A stretch of 13,109 nt of DNA from Sutterella sp. UBA4713 (GTDB taxonomy: Bacteria > Pseudomonadota > Gammaproteobacteria > Burkholderiales > Burkholderiaceae_F). Made by a program: the position numbers and the translations under genes. Position 1 is the stretch's first letter. Every line of letters begins with the position of its first letter. The stretch is taken from the NCBI GenBank assembly GCA_002404465.1, contig DHJT01000058.1, positions 20,872-33,980 of the forward strand, written 5' to 3'. Shown in pieces: positions 8,035 through 13,109 of the stretch. A model generated the notes under the pieces. The model was not told the origin of the DNA. It saw nothing but the letters and a program-made list of their open reading frames with translations, and made no database searches.

Positions 8035-8070
8035 TTGCTCTCCCGTACTCAGAAGTTTGTCCTTTATTCT

Positions 8071-8487
8071 TTACTGCTCGGCAACTTCCGCGGCCGGTGC
8101 TTCCTGCGCGGCAGGGGCGGGTGCTGCAGCTTCCGTTGCGGCCTGAGCCTTACGAGCCTCTTCCTTCGCAACAGTCTTCATCATGACGGAAGGACCGGTT
8201 TCGGCCTTCTTCATCTTGACTGTCAAGTGGCGAAGAATCGCATCGTTAAAGCGGAATCCGTTTTCGATTTCAGCCAATGTCTCACTCGTGCACTCGATGT
8301 TCATGAGCACATAGTGCGCCTTGACAAGCTTGTCAATCGGATAAGCAAGTTGACGACGGCCCCAGTTCTCAATGCGGTGCACTTTACCGCCCTGCTCGAG
8401 AACGAGGTTCTTGTAGCGTTCAATCATCGAAGGCACCTGCTCGGACTGATCCGGATGCACGATGACACACAATTCATAATGACGCAT
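8071..8487 (-). CDS. rpsF: 30S ribosomal protein S6
   Basis: S6 binds 16S rRNA with S18. The protein has 138 residues: the conserved fold occupies about 1-95 ([14 protein letters not shown], then [17 protein letters not shown] and the [15 protein letters not shown] end). A low-complexity Ala/Pro/Glu tail follows from about 107 to the end. Acidic S6 tails are common, and in E. coli the tail is glutamylated by RimK; whether that applies here is unknown. The start has a strong AAGGAGG site directly upstream. It is the first gene of rpsF-priB-rpsR-rplI, driven by the promoter at 8555-8583, with a hairpin in its leader. Confidence 0.97.
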   Translation of the reverse strand: MRHYELCVIVHPDQSEQVPSMIERYKNLVLEQGGKVHRIENWGRRQLAYPIDKLVKAHYVLMNIECTSETLAEIENGFRFNDAILRHLTVKMKKAETGPSVMMKTVAKEEARKAQAATEAAAPAPAAQEAPAAEVAEQ

Positions 8488-8508
8488 TACTCCTCCTTAC
8501 GGAAAAAA

Positions 8509-8534
8509 CCACCCGAGCGTCGACATCGGTGTGG
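8509..8534 (-). promoter_or_regulatory. Leader hairpin before rpsF, candidate S6:S18 autoregulatory element
   Basis: On the minus strand CCAC (8531-8534), a bulged A, then CCGA (8526-8529) pair with TCGG (8513-8516) and GTGG (8509-8512) around a 9-nt loop. The hairpin ends about 10 nt before the ribosome site. rpsF leaders in many bacteria carry a bulged hairpin bound by the S6:S18 dimer; position and a CCG element fit, but identity with that motif is inferred. Confidence 0.35.
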
Positions 8535-8554
8535 CAAGGATTTGAAAGAACAGG

Positions 8555-8583
8555 ATTTTATCCGCGTTTTTATGGAAATTCAA
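8555..8583 (-). promoter_or_regulatory. Predicted sigma-70 promoter for the rpsF operon
   Basis: On the minus strand TTGAAT (8578-8583) and TAAAAT (8555-8560) are separated by exactly 17 bp. The expected start near 8548 gives a leader of about 60 nt. The element is divergent from the tRNA-Thr promoter about 90 bp away. Confidence 0.65.
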
Positions 8584-8670
8584 GCTTTTTTCAAGGGAAA
8601 AACCAAAGTCTTAGTTTCCGCAAAAAGCAAAAGAACCCGATTCTCCCGAAAAGTTTCGGTGCTCGGTTCC

Positions 8671-8700
8671 TTGCATTTTTCTTATCCTTTCCGATAAAAT
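8671..8700 (+). promoter_or_regulatory. Predicted promoter for tRNA-Thr
   Basis: TTGCAT (8671-8676) is followed after 18 bp by TAAAAT (8695-8700). The expected start would give about 35 nt of 5' leader before the mature tRNA. A second TAAAAT at 8732-8737 lies too close to the tRNA and lacks a good -35. Confidence 0.5.
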
Positions 8701-8741
8701 GCGCACCCTCACCTGACGTACTGCGACAGGTAAAATGGGTT

Positions 8742-8817
8742 GCCGGTGTAGCTCAGCTGGTAGAGCAGCGCATTCGTAATGCGAAGGTCGGTGGTTCGAT
8801 TCCTCTCACCGGCACCA
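8742..8817 (+). tRNA. tRNA-Thr, anticodon CGT
   Basis: A 76-nt cloverleaf: acceptor GCCGGTG pairs perfectly with CACCGGC (8807-8813), followed by discriminator A and encoded CCA. The D arm is GCTC/GAGC. The anticodon loop TTCGTAA places CGT at 8775-8777, reading ACG codons for threonine. A G-A opposition at the top of the anticodon stem also occurs in the E. coli CGT isoacceptor. The T arm GGTGG/CCTCT has a T-T mismatch in the middle of the stem in addition to a G-T pair, which is unusual. Its 3' side leads into repeats resembling integrase sites. Confidence 0.95.
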
Positions 8818-8823
8818 AAAAAC

Positions 8824-8899
8824 TTAGCGCATCTTAGCAAAGCCCTGAATTTTCAGGGTTTTTGTTTATGTGTTTGCGCAAAAATTAGCGACGTTTAGC
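8824..8899 (+). repeat. Two imperfect TTAGCG-N4-TTAGC repeats downstream of the tRNA
   Basis: TTAGCGCATCTTAGC (8824-8838) and TTAGCGACGTTTAGC (8885-8899) share the TTAGCG-N4-TTAGC frame and lie 61 bp apart, one on each side of the tRNA terminator. Each contains two TTAGC units 10 bp apart, one helical turn. This suggests paired protein-binding sites. Function is inferred. Confidence 0.5.
8839..8863 (+). terminator. Rho-independent terminator of tRNA-Thr
   Basis: CCCTGA (8843-8848) and TCAGGG (8853-8858) form a stem with an ATTT loop, flanked by AAAG on the left and TTTTT on the right. It lies 22 bp after the mature tRNA end. Confidence 0.85.
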
Positions 8900-8904
8900 C
8901 TTTT

Positions 8905-8950
8905 TTGTGTCCTAAAATGTGTCCTAACGAGACAAAAAACTAGGGCACAA
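8905..8950. repeat. TGTGTCCTA direct repeats with an inverted third copy
   Basis: TGTGTCCTA occurs at 8906-8914 and again at 8918-8926, a 12-bp period. TAGGGCACAA at 8941-8950 is the reverse complement of TTGTGTCCTA with one mismatch. Such paired GTGTCC motifs, as I recall, occur near tRNA-linked tyrosine-integrase genes, where they could act as arm-type sites. No integrase gene is present, so this may be an empty or decayed site. The repeats are seen; their role is inferred. Confidence 0.55.
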
Positions 8951-9021
8951 CAAAATCAGATGTCAGGCGGGCACCTTGCCCGTCACTTACATTCCGAAGT
9001 CCCCGAGTAGCCCCTTACAAC
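8951..9021. other. Gene-free spacer with a GC-rich hairpin
   Basis: I find no coding frame with a ribosome site here. CGGGCA (8968-8973) and TGCCCG (8977-8982) make a perfect 6-bp stem with a CCT loop and no following T-run, so it is not a typical terminator. Together with the adjacent repeats it completes a gene-free stretch between the tRNA terminator and hsp20. Confidence 0.5.
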
Positions 9022-9055
9022 AAAAAAACCGAGGAGAAATCTCTTCCCCCTCGGC
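9022..9055 (-). terminator. Rho-independent terminator after hsp20
   Basis: On the minus strand CCGAGGGGG pairs with TCTCCTCGG (two G-U pairs) around an 8-nt loop, followed by seven T residues (9022-9028). It lies 36 bp beyond the hsp20 stop. Confidence 0.85.
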
Positions 9056-9090
9056 TTTCCATCGCTTAGCAGGCAACCGCGCAACAACGG

Positions 9091-9543
9091 TTAGGCGATG
9101 CTAATCAGGCGACGAGACGGCTGTGTGTTCTGACCGACCTTAGGAACAGACACATGCAAAACACCGTCTTCGAAGGTCGCCGTGCAATCGCCTTCATGAA
9201 CGTCTTTGCCGACGTAAAAACTCCGAGAGCAAGCTCCCGAGGCGCGCTCGCTACGAATCACACGACCTTTGGTTGCTTTTTCATCGTGCGAGACAGCCTT
9301 GTGCGCAGAAACTGTCAAATAACCGTCCTTAAGCTCTGCCTCGACTTCATCTTTCTTGAAGCCGGGCAAATCAATCGCAAGCTCGTAACTCTTGTCCGTT
9401 TCGCGAATATCCGTCTTCATCACGCGATCGGCATGACGACCGAAAACAGACGGAGCATGGAACGACTCGGTCTCAGAAAAAGGATCTGCCACAAAAGCAG
9501 GGAAGAACGAATCGGTAAAAAGTTGAGGAATCCTGTTTGTCAT
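9091..9543 (-). CDS. Small heat shock protein, Hsp20/alpha-crystallin family
   Basis: An ATP-independent holdase chaperone in the cytoplasm. The 150-residue protein has a variable N-terminus, an alpha-crystallin domain (about 40-137) with DLPGFKKDEV (58-67) and FEDGVLHVSVPK (124-135), and the C-terminal I-S-I anchor (147-149). The stretch from RHADRVMKTDI through GYLTVSA, DEKATKG and CSRSFYVG resembles Hsp20 of gut Clostridia (Lachnospiraceae type) more than proteobacterial IbpA, which suggests horizontal transfer. AAGGAG lies 7 nt before the ATG. A possible promoter (TTTCCA-N17-TATACG, 9599-9627) and a leader hairpin lie upstream. It sits alone between two terminators or intergenic regions, next to the tRNA repeat cluster. 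Family is firm; origin is inferred from memory. Confidence 0.95.
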   Translation of the reverse strand: MTNRIPQLFTDSFFPAFVADPFSETESFHAPSVFGRHADRVMKTDIRETDKSYELAIDLPGFKKDEVEAELKDGYLTVSAHKAVSHDEKATKGRVIRSERASGACSRSFYVGKDVHEGDCTATFEDGVLHVSVPKVGQNTQPSRRLISIA

Positions 9544-9566
9544 AGAAAATCTCCTTAAATCATCTC

Positions 9567-9588
9567 GGAAGGATCTTTTTTTCCTTCC
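9567..9588 (-). promoter_or_regulatory. Hairpin in the hsp20 leader
   Basis: On the minus strand GGAAGGA (9582-9588) pairs with TCCTTCC (9567-9573) around an A-rich loop. It lies between the putative transcription start near 9592 and the ribosome site (9551-9556). The same UCCUU could instead pair with AAGGA of the ribosome site, so two exclusive foldings exist. A regulatory role is hypothetical. Confidence 0.4.
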
Positions 9589-9598
9589 TTCTTAAAGC

Positions 9599-9627
9599 CG
9601 TATATCGGGCCTGCTGACTATTGGAAA
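9599..9627 (-). promoter_or_regulatory. Possible sigma-70 promoter for hsp20
   Basis: On the minus strand TTTCCA (9622-9627) and TATACG (9599-9604) are 17 bp apart; each matches four of six consensus positions. It is the best leftward candidate I see. No CIRCE element and no leftward sigma-32 site were found. Confidence 0.3.
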
Positions 9628-9644
9628 CAGTGTGAGAAACCCCA

Positions 9645-9673
9645 ATTGAAAACCGTTTGTTCAATCCCCATAT
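9645..9673 (+). promoter_or_regulatory. Sigma-32-like (RpoH) promoter pointing rightward
   Basis: On the plus strand ATTGAAA (9645-9651), 14 bp, then CCCCATAT (9666-9673) match the E. coli heat-shock consensus CTTGAAA-N11-16-CCCCATNT at all but one position. It points away from hsp20 into the 3' end of the convergent membrane-protein gene, so it would make an antisense RNA or a very small product. ATTGAA/TTCAAT also form an imperfect 21-bp palindrome (9645-9665). Activity is untested. Confidence 0.35.
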
Positions 9674-9682
9674 AAGGTCTGA

Positions 9683-10468
9683 TTATGTGCTTTGACGGTC
9701 CTTTTTCCGATTCTTTTGAAGAAAAAACAAGACAACGCATTGCAAAAGGACAGCTGCTAGGCTTGCCGCCGAGTACCCGAAAACAAGATGCCCATCCGTA
9801 AGCGTCATCGGTAACACCAGATAAAAAACTGCCGTCCCCATCAGACCGCTCACAAGGCCTTTCATCACCTTTTGTGCCTCTGCCGCATTCTGTCCCCCGC
9901 GTTGAGCAAACAAAGCCATCGTAAGAGCCATTAAAGGAAGCGAAGAAAGAATTCCGCTTACCGTAGGACCGAGGAACGGTGCTGTCTCTGTCACGGCCAG
10001 TGTCATCGAAACCATCAGACAAACCCGTAACAGTAAATCGTATTTAAGCGGACCTCGTGTCGCACTGACTTGCCGAGACACCGGAGTCACATATCCTAAA
10101 ACCACAATGCAAACAGCGGTCACCGCAAAAAGCACAGGGAGACTCAGATTCAGATAACTGAAGAACACGGAGCCGACGGCAAAGACCGTCAGACCGGAAA
10201 CGACGGCAAAGACACGTCCTTTCGGACAAGCCACGGCATACACAAAACCGAAGAACGAAAGGGCTAACGTTCCCGTAAGCGAGCCGATGCCGGCGCGAAC
10301 GGCAAATGCCGCTCCGTCTTCAAGTGCCAAAATCACGGAAATCGGACCGGAAATCATCGGAAAAGCCACGATTAGGCCTCCGATTGTCTCCCCCCAACGT
10401 CGAGCTGCCAAAGTCGCCGCTACGAGGAAAAGCGGCGCTCCGACAAACTTCATGAAAAGCAATAACAT
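9683..10468 (-). CDS. Uncharacterised integral membrane protein with internal duplication
   Basis: I do not recognise a named family. The 261-residue protein has about seven to nine hydrophobic helices and a basic C-terminus (NRKKDRQST). It appears to contain two related halves: WGETIGGLIVAFPMISGPIS (25-44) leading to LEDGAAFA resembles LGPTVSGILSSLPLMALTMA (166-185) leading to AQRGGQNA, each followed by a glycine-rich helix. Such inverted or tandem halves are common in transporters. It lies 58 bp downstream of thrC on the same strand, with a short hairpin between, so it may be partly co-transcribed with hom-thrC. No ribosome site precedes the ATG; a second Met is at residue 6. A transport role is only a guess. 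Confidence 0.8.
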   Translation of the reverse strand: MLLLFMKFVGAPLFLVAATLAARRWGETIGGLIVAFPMISGPISVILALEDGAAFAVRAGIGSLTGTLALSFFGFVYAVACPKGRVFAVVSGLTVFAVGSVFFSYLNLSLPVLFAVTAVCIVVLGYVTPVSRQVSATRGPLKYDLLLRVCLMVSMTLAVTETAPFLGPTVSGILSSLPLMALTMALFAQRGGQNAAEAQKVMKGLVSGLMGTAVFYLVLPMTLTDGHLVFGYSAASLAAVLLQCVVLFFLQKNRKKDRQST

Positions 10469-10477
10469 GACTGATAC

Positions 10478-10495
10478 AAAAAACGCCGGCGTTTT
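10478..10495 (-). terminator. Palindromic hairpin after thrC
   Basis: AAAACGCCGGCGTTTT (10480-10495) is a perfect palindrome that can fold as a 6-bp stem with a CCGG loop; leftward it is followed by two more T residues (six in all). It lies 32 bp past the thrC stop and 10 bp before the next start. The stem is short, so it is a weak terminator or an attenuator. Confidence 0.5.
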
Positions 10496-10526
10496 CTATT
10501 CGAAATCCCGACGTTTCAAACCTTAT

Positions 10527-11957
10527 TTAATGCGTTAACTTGTCGACCAAAAAATCACGAACAACCTGAGTCTTTGCCGGCACAACCGTCACGTGTTGGG
10601 GGCGCTTTTCAATATCAACATAGCCGGCAGGTCGATCCGGAACCTTTCCGACGGCCTCTAGAATAGTCGCGGCAAACTTGGCCGGTTGTGCCGTTTCCAT
10701 GACAAGCATCTTGGCGTCGTTTCGTACCTTTTCCAAGGCCACTTTCACGGCATCGGCCGTATGCGGATCAATCAGGAATCCCTCGGTTTTTAAAATAGAC
10801 CGAATCGTTGAAAGCCGATCGGCGTGAACACTCTTACCGGAAGTAAAGCCGCTTTCACGTACCGATTCGAAATCCGCACCGGCAAGAGAAAAGCGTCCCG
10901 TCCGAGCCAGCTCATCCCACAGTGCACGCAGCCGTAAAGAATTACGCCCGATGACATCAAAGACGTACCTCTCAAAATTGCTCGCCTTAGAAATATCCAT
11001 CGACGGAGAACTTGTTAAGTACGTATGGGCCCCGTCACGAATGCGGTAAACCCCGGTCTTGAAAAATTCGTCCAAAACATCATTTTCATTCGTTGCCACA
11101 ACCAAGCGTCCGAACGGAACGCCCATCTGTTTGGCAATCCAAGCGGCCAGGACATTTCCGAAGTTACCCGTCGGAACGGTGACATCGACCGTCTCGTCAT
11201 CGGTCTCGGTGATTTTTAAGTAGCTGTAAACGTAGTAGACCACCTGAGCAGCTACACGCGCCCAATTAATGGAATTTACCGTTCCGATATGGTACCGAGC
11301 TTTAAAGGCCGTATCCTTTCCGATCTCCTTGACAATGTCCTGGCAGTCGTCGAAAACTCCCTGAACGGCCAGATTGAAAATGTTTGCATCCGAAAGCGAA
11401 TACATTTGAGCACGCTGGAAATCACTCATGCGTCCGTAAGGGCTTAACATAAATACGCGGATTCCCTTGCGCGAACGCATGGCATATTCGGCAGCTGACC
11501 CTGTATCACCCGACGTCGCCCCGAGGATATTGAGCGTTTTTCCCTGACGCGCCAATAGATATTCGAACAAAGCGCCGAGAAACTGCATCGCCATATCTTT
11601 AAACGCAAGAGTCGGGCCGTTGGAGAGTTCGGCAAGAAAAAGCCCGTTTTTCAATTTCCGGACCGGAACAATGGCGTTTGCGTCGGAACCGACTCTGACA
11701 TTGCAATACGTTTGCGGCGTGTATGTCTCGTCTATCAAACGCTTTAAATCGTCTTGAGCAATATCATCGGCAAAATGCCTTAAGACCTCAAAAGCTACGT
11801 CGGCGTAGGACAAAGAGCGCATAGCTCGAAGCGTCTTCCGAGATAATTTCGGGTACTCTTGCGGCACAAACAATCCGCCGTCTCTCGAAAGCCCCTCGAG
11901 GACAATCTCAGAAAAAACCTTGGGCGATTCTAGTCCGCGCGTTGAAATGTATCGCAT
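10527..11957 (-). CDS. thrC: Threonine synthase
   Basis: A PLP enzyme converting O-phospho-L-homoserine to L-threonine, the last step of the pathway. It has 476 residues, normal for the longer proteobacterial/fungal type. The N-terminus MRYISTRG and SRDGGLFVP (24-32) are characteristic. The PLP lysine is K120 in TLAFKDMAMQ, and the phosphate-binding GATSGDTGSAA loop is at 146-156. The following SPYGRMSDFQRAQM and IGTVNSINWARVAAQ segments are typical. AGGAG lies 5 nt before the ATG and overlaps the TAG stop of hom, so translation is probably coupled. Confidence 0.97.
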   Translation of the reverse strand: MRYISTRGLESPKVFSEIVLEGLSRDGGLFVPQEYPKLSRKTLRAMRSLSYADVAFEVLRHFADDIAQDDLKRLIDETYTPQTYCNVRVGSDANAIVPVRKLKNGLFLAELSNGPTLAFKDMAMQFLGALFEYLLARQGKTLNILGATSGDTGSAAEYAMRSRKGIRVFMLSPYGRMSDFQRAQMYSLSDANIFNLAVQGVFDDCQDIVKEIGKDTAFKARYHIGTVNSINWARVAAQVVYYVYSYLKITETDDETVDVTVPTGNFGNVLAAWIAKQMGVPFGRLVVATNENDVLDEFFKTGVYRIRDGAHTYLTSSPSMDISKASNFERYVFDVIGRNSLRLRALWDELARTGRFSLAGADFESVRESGFTSGKSVHADRLSTIRSILKTEGFLIDPHTADAVKVALEKVRNDAKMLVMETAQPAKFAATILEAVGKVPDRPAGYVDIEKRPQHVTVVPAKTQVVRDFLVDKLTH

Positions 11958-11965
11958 ACCGTCTC

Positions 11966-13109
11966 CTACGAATCAAACACATACAATCCGACAGGGCTTA
12001 CCCGAGTGCACGACTCGGATGCAATTTTTTTCAGAGCGGAATCAAAACGTCCGAAAGACGTCTTTTCCAGCAGGAAAATCACTTGATCTTCAAAAAGTCG
12101 TGAAAGCTCCACCCCGATAGAAAAACCTTCAAAGATCTCTTCGGCCTTCTTTTGATCGCATGCATCAAGTCGCACATAAAAGCGGCTTTCGGTATCTTCT
12201 CGCGAAACATAATCAATTAAGCTTCGTGCCTCAGGTTGAACTCCGGTCATCGGAACCCGCTCGCACGGCTCAACATCAAGCGTACGGGCAATATCGATAA
12301 TATCGGCTACAACAGCCGATGCGGTCGGCCGCTCGCCGGCACCGCGTCCGCTGTAAAACGTCGGTCCGAGTCCGTCGGCTTGGATCTCAACAGCATTGAC
12401 CACACCGTCAATGTGCGAAAAAAGACTTTCTTTTCGCACGAGTCTCGGGTGAACCCCCAATTCGATACCTTGTGTCGTGCGTTTGGCTTGACCGATGAGT
12501 TTGATGCGATACCCGAGCACATCAGCCGCCGAAATATCGCGCGCTTGCAGCGAGGCAATGCCTTGCGTATTCGCAGCCTCGTAGTTAAACGGCGTCCCGA
12601 AAGCAAGACCGGCCAAAATCGTCATCTTGTGCGCCGCGTCAATTCCCTCGATATCGAACGTCGGATCGGCTTCGGCATATCCGAGCTTTTGCGCTTGACT
12701 TAAGGCCTCGGAAAAAGAAACGCCCTTTTCACGCATCATCGTCAAAATAAAATTACTGGTTCCGTTGACAATTCCCGAAACCGATTCGATGCGATCGGCT
12801 GCCAAACCTTCGCGCAAAACCTTGATAATCGGAATGCCGCCGGCAACGGCCGCCTCGTAGGCAACCGTCACGCCGCGCTCCTGAGCCGCATGGAAAATTT
12901 CTTCGCCTTGCGTAGCAATCAGGTGCTTGTTGGCCGTCACAACGTGCTTACCGCGAGCAATGGCATCGAGAATCAAAGACCTCGCCGGTTCAATTCCCCC
13001 CATGACTTCAACGACAATATCAATTGTCGGATCATCGAGCAAAGCACGAAAATCCGTATAAATCGGCAATTTTCCGCCGGTCTTTTCCTGAGCCTTGGCA
13101 ACATTGAGT
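11966..13109 (-). CDS. hom: Homoserine dehydrogenase (N-terminus outside window)
   Basis: This NAD(P)-dependent enzyme reduces aspartate-4-semialdehyde to homoserine, the branch point to threonine and methionine. About 380 codons are visible and the frame stays open to the right edge; the TTG at 13069 is internal, since the upstream codons (LNVAKAQEKTGGK) continue the protein. The N-terminal Rossmann GxGxxG motif, roughly 55 residues, is missing. Seen are DIVVEVMGG, the AAVAGGIPIIKVLREGL stretch, GIVNGTSNFILT, ADPTFDIEGIDAAHK and a C-terminal ACT domain (RFYVRLDA onward) that usually mediates threonine feedback inhibition. It forms an operon with thrC, 8 bp apart. Confidence 0.96.
   Translation of the reverse strand, partial: LNVAKAQEKTGGKLPIYTDFRALLDDPTIDIVVEVMGGIEPARSLILDAIARGKHVVTANKHLIATQGEEIFHAAQERGVTVAYEAAVAGGIPIIKVLREGLAADRIESVSGIVNGTSNFILTMMREKGVSFSEALSQAQKLGYAEADPTFDIEGIDAAHKMTILAGLAFGTPFNYEAANTQGIASLQARDISAADVLGYRIKLIGQAKRTTQGIELGVHPRLVRKESLFSHIDGVVNAVEIQADGLGPTFYSGRGAGERPTASAVVADIIDIARTLDVEPCERVPMTGVQPEARSLIDYVSREDTESRFYVRLDACDQKKAEEIFEGFSIGVELSRLFEDQVIFLLEKTSFGRFDSALKKIASESCTRVSPVGLYVFDS

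Noticed and set aside
8646..8659. CCGAA-AAGT-TTCGG hairpin before tRNA-Thr
   Set aside because: Short palindrome without a T-tract, located upstream of both divergent promoters; too weak to call a terminator.
8035..8697. 220-codon plus-strand frame opposite rpsF and its leader
   Set aside because: It is antisense to rpsF, spans the rpsF promoter and leader, shows no family pattern and has no ribosome site. It is a shadow frame.
8818..9090. CRISPR array or duplicated tRNA end downstream of tRNA-Thr
   Set aside because: Repeats are too few, short and irregular for CRISPR, and I found no second copy of the tRNA 3' segment in the window.
9544..9682. CIRCE operator (HrcA) or ROSE thermometer for hsp20
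   Set aside because: No TTAGCACTC-N9-GAGTGCTAA element and no ROSE-type UUGCU stretch opposite the ribosome site.
13067..13069. TTG as a real start of hom
   Set aside because: Upstream codons to the window edge stay open and continue a homoserine dehydrogenase-like sequence; the gene is cut by the window, not truncated.

Overview
The window looks like chromosomal core DNA of a betaproteobacterium, probably Burkholderiales. Its moderate GC (near 50% by eye) and a clostridial-looking Hsp20 suggest a gut member such as Sutterellaceae; this placement is inference. The main support is the order rpsF-priB-rpsR-rplI-dnaB on one strand, hom directly before thrC, and tsaE overlapping an AMIN-domain amidase gene (amiC).

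Layout. Positions 1-4696 read rightward: the last codons of a membrane protein, an SH3/NlpC-P60 lipoprotein, tsaE, amiC (4-bp overlap with tsaE) and a PIN-PhoH ATPase. A hairpin terminator at 4715-4751 separates these from a leftward block at 4803-8487. In transcription order that block is rpsF, priB, rpsR, rplI, a terminator, a dnaB promoter, dnaB and a DUF456 membrane protein. The rpsF promoter (8555-8583) is divergent from the promoter of a rightward tRNA-Thr(CGT) at 8742-8817.

Downstream of the tRNA lie about 270 bp without a gene. They hold the tRNA terminator, two TTAGCG-N4-TTAGC repeats, two direct and one inverted copy of TGTGTCCTA-type motifs, and a GC-rich hairpin. This resembles an integrase recognition region or an old integration scar beside a tRNA. 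Next, all leftward, are a clostridial-looking hsp20, an uncharacterised membrane protein with an internal duplication, thrC, and hom (cut by the right window edge).

Functions. The left third concerns the cell wall (two peptidoglycan hydrolases) and tRNA t6A modification. The middle couples ribosomal proteins S6, S18 and L9 with replication restart (PriB) and the replicative helicase (DnaB). The right end is the aspartate-semialdehyde-to-threonine branch. The points most worth following are the missing ATG/GTG start of priB with a well-placed Shine-Dalgarno before an ATT codon, the tRNA-adjacent repeat cluster, and a sigma-32-like promoter next to hsp20 that points away from it. I see no CRISPR array, complete mobile element or clear new multi-gene system.
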